41,746 bases of DNA from Spirochaetaceae bacterium bin103. GTDB taxonomy: Bacteria > Spirochaetota > Spirochaetia > SZUA-6 > Bin103. The stretch is from assembly GCA_002238925.1 (NCBI GenBank), contig MPNH01000047.1, positions 1 through 41,746 on the forward strand. Reading direction: 5' to 3'. The notes under the pieces were generated by a model that was not told the DNA's origin, made no database searches, and was given only the letters and a program-made list of their open reading frames with translations. A program made the translations under genes and the position numbers. Shown here in pieces: positions 7,531 through 17,100 of the stretch. Position 1 is the stretch's first letter. The number at the start of each line of letters is the position of its first letter.

Positions 7531-10032
7531 CTACGAGATGCGGATGTTGCGGGCGGCGATGAACTCGCGGTAGCGGGCGAAGGCGGCGTCGACCGCCTCG
7601 GGGGTGAGGTCGTAGTCGGCCAGGTCGTAGCTGTGCCGCGCCTCGCGCCGGCGCCGCTGGGCTTGCTGCTCCTGCCACGCTGCCATGGCGGCGACGGCCG
7701 CCGGCTCCAGGGTCCAGCCGAAGTGATCGTAGATGCCGCGCACCGTTGCCCACGGATCGTCGACCAGGTCGACATAACTCACGTCGCACCAGCGCGGCTG
7801 CAGGTCGGGACGAGATTCCCGGAAGGCAACGGCCCTGTCCAGCATGGTGCTCATGTCAGCAAGCTGCTCCTCGCCGAGGACGCGGCGGGAGGTGGGCTCG
7901 GTGGTGCGGAGACGGAGTTGCTCGATCAGGCTGACCCACGAGCCGGTCAACGCGCGGGGATCGCGGTGGGTCTGGATGAAGCAGGCATCCGGGTACACGT
8001 CGATCAGCGCCTCCAACTCCATGAGGTGGACCGGTGCCTTCAACAGCCACTGCGCGTACGGTCCGGGGTTCTTCAGGCGCCGCTGCCAGGTGAAGTGCTG
8101 GATGGCGCGGCGGTGGTAGCCGTACGCCGGGCGCGCATCGGCGGCGGCCAGCCACCGGCCGTACTCGGGTACCTGGTAGACGTTGGTGTTGGACCAGGAC
8201 ACGAAGGTGTGGCGCAGGAGGCCGAGGTCCTCTTCGGGCTCGTCGACGTCGATGTGATGCGCGCCCGCGAACGATTCAAAAAAACCGGCGGCAACGAACA
8301 CGTCCAGCAGCCGTGCGCGCCTTGTGTCGGCGTTGGTCCACGCGGTGGCGTAGTCGCCGTCCGGCACCACCGGTTCCGCCAACTCGTAACTGTGCACGGT
8401 CCAGAAGCGCGGGTCGCGCGCCAGGAGCCGATGCAGGAAGGTGGTGCCGGTACGGTTGATGCCGACGATGAATACCGGCCGCACGATCGGTTCACGTTCG
8501 ATCTCCGGGTGCAGCAGGCGCTCACCGGTGAGTTTGGCGTTGTTGCGCAGGCTGGCGCTCAGGTCGGAGACGACGACGGCGCGCTTGGCCTGCAACAGCC
8601 GCGCTTCCGGCGCCTGCAGTGCCTGCACCAGGTGCGCAAGCCCGCTCCGCAGCCACTCGGGATAGGTCAGTTCGAACGGCGCGCCAAACCGTTCGGCGAA
8701 CGCCCTCGCGCGCGTTATCAGCCGGTCGTAGTCGATCTGCGGCTGCGGCAGCGAAAACGGCCATCGTTCCCGGTGCTCCCTGATCCAGTCGTTGGTGCGC
8801 CGGAACATGGTCAGAATCCCCGGCCACTCGATCGCAAACGGGCAGTCCTCGCGCAGTGCGCGGTCACTGACCGGCACGTCGGCCAGCGCCCGGCTCGCGC
8901 TGAACCAATAGGGCGCGAAATTCTCGAACATGGCCCAGTAGCCGTGCAGGGGCGAGTCCTCGCCGCGCGCTTGGCAGGCGCGCATGAACGTGTCGTGAGG
9001 AACCTCGCGCAGGTAGATACCGAAGTCGGCCAACTCCAGGTCGTGCGGGGCCGGATTCGGGTTGCAGCAATGATACAGGGTGAACTGCCGCTCGGGGTTG
9101 GCCGCAATCGCCGTACAGATCCGGCTCATGGTGTCGACCGCATGGTTCTGGCGTTGAAACGAGAATCCGCCCGGCATCATCTGGACGTCCGCAACCGCGG
9201 CGTACACCCGCACCGAGGTGTCGTTCGGCTGGGTAAATCCGGTCGTGGAGCGGCTGGTAAGCGGCAATCGGAACACCGCCGCCGGCAAGCCGGCCTGGTG
9301 CGCGTACAGGACACTCTGCTCGGCGACCAGCTTGCTCCACGAGTAGCCGCCAATGGACAGCGGGAACATGCGTTTCATCTCGTTCAGATCCGGCTGCCCC
9401 TGGTGGTCGATGCGACGGTCGGCAAACTCGTTGGCGAAGTCGCAGAAGTACTGCGGATACACCCCCATCGTGGAGGCGTGGAACAGGTGCTTGAGCCGGG
9501 TGCGCAGGCACAGTTCGAGGATGTTGCGCATGCTGAATGCGTTGGCCTTGCGGATGGCAAGATAGGACGCGGACAGGCTCACTTCCGCGGTGAAGTGATG
9601 GACCGCGTCGATGCGCCGCGCGAGGTCGTCGAAGGCGGCCCGGCTCAGCCCGAAGCGCGCATCGCCGACATCGCCGGTCACCACACGGATGCGCGCAGCG
9701 AACGCCTCATCCCACATGTCCGCCTCTTCCAGGGCACCCCGGAGCCGCTGCAGGCCGTGCTCGCCGTCGGTGGCCCGCACCAGGCAGTGCACTACCAGGC
9801 CGCCTTCCATGCTCAGCAGGTCGCGCAGCACGAACCGGCCCACGAACCCGGTCGCCCCGGTCAGCAGCACCTCCTTTACCTCGGTCACCGGTACCGCCGG
9901 CGCCGGCTTGCCATCGCCGATGGCGCGGCGCACGAACGCCCGCAGGCTGTCCAGGTCGCGCTGACACTGCGGCGGCAAGGTGCCGGCCAGCGGCGCTACC
10001 CTCCTGTCGGCTGCTGTCGCAGTGTGCGCCAT
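7531..10032 (-). CDS. SwfB-like thioester reductase - sulfotransferase fusion
   Basis: An 833-residue two-domain enzyme. Residues about 55-430 form an NAD(P)-dependent extended-SDR/thioester-reductase domain: the dinucleotide motif GATGFVG (59-65) and a YSWSK (Tyr230, Lys234) catalytic pair. Residues about 515-830 form a PAPS-dependent sulfotransferase: 5'-phosphosulfate loop VFIVGINRTGTTFLHRLL near 520-537 and the 3'-phosphate motif IQTHRDPRALTGSW near 690. This reductase-plus-sulfotransferase order is what has been described for swfB in sponge-symbiont swf clusters, next to a mono-modular PKS (swfA), as here. Likely role (inference): release of the PKS product as aldehyde or alcohol and sulfation of it. 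AGGAAG precedes the ATG by 7 nt. The upstream PIN gene ends 9 nt away, so it is cotranscribed. Confidence 0.88.
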   Translation of the reverse strand: MAHTATAADRRVAPLAGTLPPQCQRDLDSLRAFVRRAIGDGKPAPAVPVTEVKEVLLTGATGFVGRFVLRDLLSMEGGLVVHCLVRATDGEHGLQRLRGALEEADMWDEAFAARIRVVTGDVGDARFGLSRAAFDDLARRIDAVHHFTAEVSLSASYLAIRKANAFSMRNILELCLRTRLKHLFHASTMGVYPQYFCDFANEFADRRIDHQGQPDLNEMKRMFPLSIGGYSWSKLVAEQSVLYAHQAGLPAAVFRLPLTSRSTTGFTQPNDTSVRVYAAVADVQMMPGGFSFQRQNHAVDTMSRICTAIAANPERQFTLYHCCNPNPAPHDLELADFGIYLREVPHDTFMRACQARGEDSPLHGYWAMFENFAPYWFSASRALADVPVSDRALREDCPFAIEWPGILTMFRRTNDWIREHRERWPFSLPQPQIDYDRLITRARAFAERFGAPFELTYPEWLRSGLAHLVQALQAPEARLLQAKRAVVVSDLSASLRNNAKLTGERLLHPEIEREPIVRPVFIVGINRTGTTFLHRLLARDPRFWTVHSYELAEPVVPDGDYATAWTNADTRRARLLDVFVAAGFFESFAGAHHIDVDEPEEDLGLLRHTFVSWSNTNVYQVPEYGRWLAAADARPAYGYHRRAIQHFTWQRRLKNPGPYAQWLLKAPVHLMELEALIDVYPDACFIQTHRDPRALTGSWVSLIEQLRLRTTEPTSRRVLGEEQLADMSTMLDRAVAFRESRPDLQPRWCDVSYVDLVDDPWATVRGIYDHFGWTLEPAAVAAMAAWQEQQAQRRRREARHSYDLADYDLTPEAVDAAFARYREFIAARNIRIS

Positions 10033-10041
10033 TCGCGCTTC

Positions 10042-10662
10042 CTATCTGCGCGCGGGTGTGTTGCGCAGATCACGGATGATGAATTGACGACCTTGATCGA
10101 ACCGTGGCACTAAATTGCAATTGTAGCTACCGAGTTCATCAATGACGTCTTGGTCCTCAAAGTCCGAGTCTCTGGAAATGAAGTAGCTCTTCCGTTCGTG
10201 GTATCCACGCAGATGCGAGATGATGGATGCGTAAACGATAGAGTCCTGTGGAGAGAAACCGTGCGCGGTCTGATATCCACTTGCGTTGCCCAACACCGAC
10301 GCATCGAGTGGAATCGATTCGGCAGCACTCAGCAGCCTGGAGGATATCTTGTTCAGGTTGCGGCTCTCCTGCTCCGCGCTGCTTATGAGCAGATCGGTGA
10401 TGCTCTCAAATCCGCTCAGTTGGGCGGTGTTGGTTGCGGTTCGTGCAATCTGTTTCAGTTCCTCATCCAGTGGTCTCTTCATTTCTCTGCGTCGTATGCG
10501 GCGATGCGCGAGGGTCCCATGAGGTTCGGCCAGACAGAAGGCAGGCACTACAAGGCACGCTTGGCCTTTCTCGCAAAGCTCCAGGATACCCTCACAGCTT
10601 GCCGATTGTTCCTGTTCAAGGGCAAGTTCCAGTACGAAATTCGACTCGACGTAGACGTTCAC
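10042..10662 (-). CDS. PIN-domain ribonuclease-like protein
   Basis: A 206-residue PIN-like protein. The N-terminal strand reads MNVYVESNFVLEL, where the first acidic residue is Glu instead of the usual Asp, a form seen in some PIN subfamilies. Further acidic positions lie in FSPQDSIVYASI and in FISRDSDFED near the C-terminus, matching the metal-binding acids of PIN nucleases. It is longer than VapC (about 130 residues), with a helical insert at about 60-130. Its start overlaps the stop of the nuclease-like gene upstream (ATGA), and it ends 9 nt before the swfB-like start. Base composition is visibly more A+T-rich than in the flanking swf genes, so this pair looks like an insertion. Whether it acts as a toxin is unknown. 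Confidence 0.75.
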   Translation of the reverse strand: MNVYVESNFVLELALEQEQSASCEGILELCEKGQACLVVPAFCLAEPHGTLAHRRIRRREMKRPLDEELKQIARTATNTAQLSGFESITDLLISSAEQESRNLNKISSRLLSAAESIPLDASVLGNASGYQTAHGFSPQDSIVYASIISHLRGYHERKSYFISRDSDFEDQDVIDELGSYNCNLVPRFDQGRQFIIRDLRNTPARR

Positions 10663-11117
10663 ACTACCGCTTCGTACTCAATGCGTCCGTCCCGAACCGC
10701 GGTGTCGAGTCCGGACTCGACGAGTATACGCTGCGTATCCGTAATCTCGTCCGCCCTACGCGCCGATCGCATCACGTCTCCCAGCCAAGCCTCGACGACC
10801 AGCTCAAATGTATGACCAGTAACGCGTTTGGGACTTACGCCTGCGCCCTTGAAATAGGGTGCGAATTCCGCTGTCGTGTCGGCTTTGTGAGTTGGCGGGA
10901 CAGGGCCGAGCGTTGTCCCCGAGTCCTTCCACATATACAGGCTGTCAGGTGTTACCAACAGAAAGAAGTCGACACCGTCGATGTCCCAGTGGGCAAGGAT
11001 GTTCCGCCGTGTGAACTTGGCCCACTCGACCGACGTACGCATCTTGCTCTTGATCTCTACGACGGCGGTCAATCGACCATGGGAGTTATAAAGAGCCAAA
11101 TCGGCGCGGGCATTCAC
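10659..11117 (-). CDS. Small PD-(D/E)XK-like nuclease-type protein
   Basis: A 152-residue protein, not recognised by name. The N-terminus (NARADLALYN then VVEIKSK) has the spacing of a PD-(D/E)XK nuclease core, with Asp at residue 6 and Glu-x-Lys at about 21-23. The helix that normally precedes the core Asp is missing, so the protein may be N-terminally shortened. The GTG at 11117 is the only plausible start: an in-frame TAG lies two codons upstream, and GAGGT sits 8 nt before it. Coupled by ATGA overlap to the PIN gene, and 46 nt downstream of the PKS stop. Composition is unlike the PKS. Possible partner or regulator of the PIN protein; that is a guess. Confidence 0.6.
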   Translation of the reverse strand: MNARADLALYNSHGRLTAVVEIKSKMRTSVEWAKFTRRNILAHWDIDGVDFFLLVTPDSLYMWKDSGTTLGPVPPTHKADTTAEFAPYFKGAGVSPKRVTGHTFELVVEAWLGDVMRSARRADEITDTQRILVESGLDTAVRDGRIEYEAVV

Positions 11118-11163
11118 TTGGCACTACCTCTTCGCAACGGGCGTTGGGAAGACGATGCTCCCA

Positions 11164-14100
11164 TCATGATGGTTTGGTCAAGGAGTCCGCGGTCGCCGCA
11201 GCGCCGTTGGGGAAGTGGTCGGCGGGGGTGCTGGCGAAGGCGGAGGGGACGCGGCGGGCGGGCGGCGGTTCGGAGACGGTGCGCTCGGCGCCGTCGGCCT
11301 CGCCCTCGGATTCATCTTCGTCGCCGCCCTGGTCGCCGGTCATGATCGCCTCGGCGAGCGACAGGCAGGTGGCGGTGGTCATCAACTCCAGGGCGCTGAC
11401 CTGATGGTTGAACTGCATGCGGATGAAGGCGCCGAGCTCGGCAACCGAGATGGAGGTGAGGCCGAAGCTGGATAGCGGTTCCTCCGGGCTGCCCTCGTCA
11501 TGGCCGCACAGCTCGGCCACCTTGTCGGTGATCTGCGCCACCACCGCGTCCAGGGTGAGCTGGCCGCCGGCGTCCACCGAGAACGCGTCCTGGTTGCTGA
11601 GGATCCGGCCGGTGCGAAGGTAGTCGGGCGAGTCCACGGTCCAGGGCGGTCGCGAGAACAATGCGGTGACCAGGTGGTCGCGGTCGCCCATGGTGCGCAT
11701 GGCGTAGTCGAGATTGGTAATGGCGAAGTCGGCGCTGATTGGCGGTACGCCGCCGGCCCGGCTCATGCGCAGCACGTGCAGGTTGCGGGCGGCCATGCCG
11801 GCCTCGGCCACGGCGGCGAGGTTGTAGGACAGCACCGGCAACCCCCGGCGCCGGCGCAGGGCGGCCAGCCCGTCCACGAACCCGTTGGCGGCGCTGTAGT
11901 TGACCTGACCCGGGTTGCCGAGCGTCGAGGCGATCGACGAGAACAGCACGAAGTGGTCGAGGTCGCAGCCGGCGGTTGCGTGGTGCAGGTTGAGGGCGCC
12001 GCGCGCCTTGGGGGCGAACACCTTGGCCAACGATTCGGAGGTGAGATCGGCGAGCAGGTTGTCGTCCAGCGTGCCGGCGAGGTGAAACACGCCCTTCAGC
12101 GGGCGCTCCAGTGCGCCGACACAGCGCCGCACGTCCGCCTCCTCGGCCACGTCGCCGGCCACGATGTCGAGTTCGACTTCGTCCGACAGGTACCACAGGG
12201 CACTGGTCCTGCGCAGCCATTCGGCGCTGCGGCGGCGCTGCGGATCGCGGTCCAGCAGGGTGATGTGGCGGGCGCCGGCGGTCGCCAGGTAGGGCAGCAG
12301 CAGCCTTCCGAAGCCACCGAACGCGCCGGTGACCAGGTAGGTCGCCTCGGCGTCGAGAAAGGGGCGCAGATCGGCGACCGGCGGCGGCTCATCGCCGGTC
12401 GCCGATGGGGCCTGCAGGACCAGCTTGCCGGTGTGCCCGCCGGTGGTCATCAGCCGCAGCGGCTCCTCGTAGTCGCGGTACGGGAAGGTAGTGATCGGCA
12501 GCGGCGGCACCGCGCCCTGGTCCAGCAGGTCCAGGCACTGCTGCGACAGCTCGCGCGTCAGGTACGGGTCGTCGTTCATCAGCCGGTCCACGTCGATGGC
12601 CGCGAAGCGCAGGTTCTTGCGGAATACCGACAGGCCGAGCGCGTTGTCGGCGTAGATGTCCACCTTGCCGATCTCGCAGTGCCAGCCGCCGGGCCGCAAC
12701 GCCTCCAAGCACAGCGCGACGTGGCGCCCCGCCAGCGAGTTCAGCACGGCGTCAACGCCTTCTCCACCGGTCGCTGCCACCAGTTCGTCGTACCAGTCGA
12801 GGCTGTGCGAATCGAACGCCGCCCGCACTCCCAGCGCACGGAGCTGCTCGCGCTTGCTCTCGCTGCCTGCGGTGGCGTAGATCTCGGCGCCGGCGTGCCT
12901 GGCCAGGGCGATCGCCGCCTGGCCGACGCCGCCCATGGCGGAGTGGATCAGCACCCGCTGGCCTTTGTGCAGGCGCGCCAGGTGAATCAGCGAGTAGTAC
13001 GCGGTGACGTACACCGACAGCACGGAGGCGGCCTGCTCCATGGACAGTGCGTCGGGTTTGCGGAACACCAGGTAGTCCTTGACCACGGAGCGGTTGGCGA
13101 TGCACCCGCCTTCGGTGAACACCACCGCGTCCCCGACGCGGCAGGTGCGCACGTCGGCGCCGGCGCGGCGCACAATCCCGCTTGCTTCAAACCCCACCGT
13201 CCGTCCCAGCGACGAGTGCTCGAACGAACTCGACGGCAGCAGCCCCAGCGTTACCATGACGTCGCGGAAGTTGAGTGCCGCCGCGGCCACCTCGATCTCG
13301 ACGTCGTGCGATCCCAGGGGCCTCGGAGCGTAGGTCTTCATCTGCAGGCTGCCGATCTGGCCCGGATTGTCCAGCGACAGCCGGTAGGCGGCATCCCCGT
13401 TCCGCACCGACGCGCGCGGGACGTGCGGAACCCGTTCGCGGAGGCTGACCAGCCGCGGCACCCAGAAACGGCTGCCCCGTATCGCCAGTTCGCGCTCCCG
13501 TAGATCGCAGGCTTCGAGCCGGGCCATGGCCTCCAGGTCCTCACACGCACCCAGATCCACCAGCCGGAGGTCGACCCGCGCCGCCGTACCCGCATCCGCG
13601 GCCACCTCCTCGGTGATGGCGCGCAACGCCCCCCACGCGGCACTGGCACGCGGCTCGGCCACCTCGAACACGGCGCGGCGCGTCACCACGGTCAGGCGGC
13701 ACTGCTCCTGCGCCTGTGCTACCCGGTACGGTATCAGCGCCTTGACGAAGGCGACCAGGCGCCACGCGAGTCTTTCGCCGGTAGGGTCGTCCGGGTCTTG
13801 GCCGCACAGGAAGTCGATCGCCCGCAGGTCGGCGGCGTGCGGCCAGTCGGCCAGCTCGGCGACGCGGTCGTCTGCCAGTTCCGCGTACGGGATGGCGGTC
13901 GCCGCACTCCCGGCTTGGTCAAGCCGCGCCAGCCATTCGTCCGCCAGACTGCCCGGTTCGCCGATTACCCAGCGCGGGGCGGCGAGCGCTGGCTCGGCGT
14001 CTTCGGGCGCAGCGAGCGGAGCCTGCAGGAGGGTAGCACGGCGCCCGCGGCGCACCTCGGTCCAGCCGGCGGCGTTCCAGCCGGAGCCAGGCTCGCTCCG

Positions 14101-17100
14101 TGCGCCAGCGCCGTGGCACACCAGCGCCAGGCCGCCGGGCACCGCCAGCCGGCGCAACAGGCCCCATTGCTCCGGGCGGTACGCGGTTGCCTCGTCGTGC
14201 AACAGGAGGATCTCGGCGGCGTGCGGCCGCAGCAGGCCGGCATGCAACTCCGGCGCCTGCTCCGCGTCCAGGTCCAGGGCGGCGAAGCGCATGGCAGCGT
14301 CGCGGTTATGGAAGGCATCGTAGTGGGCGCGCACCTGCTCGTCGGCAGCACCTAACAGCCAGTATTCGGTCTGCGCCCCGATACTGCCCAGGTAGTCGAA
14401 GCATCGGTTGACAACCGTCTGTTCGGGGGCTCGCGCGCCGGCGACCTCGACCACGTGGCAGGCGTACCGTTGGCCGGCATCGACGGCCGGCTGTTCCAAC
14501 GCCGCGATCAGTGCTGCCGGCTCGAGCGCGTCGTCGCTGCCCTCGGCCAGGTGGGGCAGGAGAGAGCGCACCTCCGGGAGGAACTTGGGCTGCCAGGAGA
14601 CGACATGCTTGCTGTGCGGGCGGTCGTTCCAGCTCGGGTTGGAGTTGAACGAGAGGTAGGCGTCGATGCACAGCACCAACTCGCCGGTGGCGCCGTCATA
14701 CAGGCGGATGCTGCCCCCCGAACGATCGCCGCGCCGCTCCGTGTACTGGCCCAGCTCGTTGATGTCGGCCCAGTCCGGCTCCTTCGCCACGTAGCAGGTG
14801 AGCCGCGGCACGGTCGGCGGGCGCAGGTACGTCAGTCCCACGGCACGCCGCGGCATGCTGAAGATGTCGGTGGCATGCAGCAGGTGGTAGAGGAAGATCT
14901 GCAGGGCACCGTCGAGCATCGCGGGGTTGACGACGTAGCCCTCGTCGCGGCCGTCCGACCAGAGCCGCTCGTCCATCTCGACGTCGAACAGGTAGTTGGC
15001 AGTGGAGTTCTCCCACAGCACGCGCTGGATGGTGCGAAAGTGGGGACCGTACTGGAAGGTCTCGCCGAGGCTGGCCTCGAGGCGATCATAGAAATCGGTC
15101 TCACCGACGTAGTAGTAGGGTTCGAAGCGGGAGCTGTCGATGTCCGCCAGCCGTTGCGGCCCGGTAACCGGATGGTCGGCGCTTACCAGCCGCAGCGTGC
15201 CGCGCGAGTGCAACTCGCTCTTGGCGTCCACGTCGTAGGCGCGGGACGAGATGGTGAAGGTGTAGTGGCCGGGCGCGCCGGTCACCGGGAACAATTCGGT
15301 CTGCAGCCGCACCGGCGTCTTCGGGATCGGGCACGGCTGCTGGAATTCGAGCGTGTCCACGTACAGCGGCACGCCCTCGAACGCCTGCAGAAGCAACTCG
15401 ATATACCCGGCCGCCGGCATGATCGAGGCATGATGTACGCGGTGTTCGGCCAGCCACGGGAAGTCGCGCTCCGACAGCCGCCCCTCGAACAGCAGGTGGT
15501 CGCACGGCACGCGGTGGCCGATCAGCGGACCGTGGGCGTACTCCGCCGCCTGCAGGAACATCTCGTCGTCGCTCATCTGGTCGGCCGCGGTCTGCTCGTC
15601 GCGCGGATAGCCGGGCAGCAGGTGGGCGACCGGCTCGGGGCGCGGGTACTGTGCCGCGAAGTCCAGTTCCACTCCAGCGCGGAACAGCGCTCCGAGCGCG
15701 TCGTGGAAGCGCAGGCAGACGTCGGCGTCGCGGCGCAGCGTCGGGATGCACACCGCGCGCGAGCCGTTGTTCTCCAGGCACTGGACGATCGCGGACTGCA
15801 GGGCGCTGTGCGGGGCGAGTTCCAGCACCACGTCGGGCCGGAACTCGCGTACGGCGGTGTCCAGCGCGGAGGCGAAGCGCACCCGGCGGCGGATATTGGT
15901 CCACCAGTAGGCGTTGTCCAGCCGCTCGGTGTGCTCGCCAGTGACCGAGGAGACGAACGGCACGGCAGAATCGCAGGCGATGTCGTTGAGGAAGGAGAGC
16001 GCATCGTGGGCGTCCTCCTTGAGTTGATCCATGGCCGCCGAGTGGAATGCAATGTTGCCCGGTAGCAGGCGGTGCTGCAGGTTGCGGCGCTCCAACTCCT
16101 CCATCACCGGCTGGAGCGCCTCTTCCTGGCCGCATATCACCGTGCTCGCCGGCGCATTCTCGCACGCGATCTCGACCGGCGGCGCGACGCCGTTCGCAGG
16201 GCGAAAGGGCACCTCCAACTCGTCGAGCAGTTGTTCCACGCCTGCCAGGTCAAGGCCAATCGGCAGCATGCGGCCGGAGCCGGCGGTGCGCTGCTGCAAC
16301 GTGGCGCGGTGGTACACCAGGCGCGTCGCGTCGGCCAGCGACAGCGCCCCGGATGCGTAGGCGGCGGCCACCTCGCCGGAGCTGTGGCCGACCACGCAGT
16401 CGGGATACACGCCCCAGGTCTTGAACAGCTCGACCAGCGCGCACTGCAGCATGAAGGTGACCGGCTGCGCCAGCCGGCACTCGTTGAGCTCGGCCTCGGG
16501 CGCCGCGAAGGCGGCCGCTCGCAACGACGTATCCGAGTGCTCGCGCCAGTGTTCCTCAATGGCGTCGACCGCGCGCCGGAACACCGGGTGCGCGGCGTAC
16601 AGCGCGCGTCCGCAGCCGGCCCACTGCGTGCCCTGTCCGGTAAACACCATCAACAGCCGGCGCCGGCCCTCTTCCACGTTGGCGACCGGTTCGGGGTTCT
16701 CGGCGAACGCGGCGAGCGCCGCCTTGAGCTGATCGAAGTCATGCACGGCGAACGCCGCGCCCGCGGCGGAGTGGGGGCGGCGGGGGGTCACGGTCGCGGC
16801 CCGCGTGGAGAAGCGGGTGCGGCGGCGGCTCAGGTTCGCGGCCAGCGTGTACAGGTCTGCTGGCGGCTCGTCGAGCGCCGCTGCCAGCCCGCGCGCGCTC
16901 TCCACCAGGGCGCCGGTGGTGCGCGCCGACAGCGGCACCAGGTAGCCGGCACGCGGGGCCAGCGGCACCGACCACAGGCGCGGCTGTTCCGGGCGGTACT
17001 CGCGCACTACGCAGTGTCCGTTGGAGCCTCCGAAACCGAACGAGTTGATGCCGACCACCACCGGATGGTCCGGGAACGGTTCGCAGTCGGTCTGCACCTG

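Noticed and set aside
6340..10113. A plus-strand open frame of over 1200 codons
   Set aside because: It is antisense to the binding-protein and SwfB-like genes, which have clear domains; its translation is Arg/Gly/Val-rich with no motif, as expected from GC-rich antisense.
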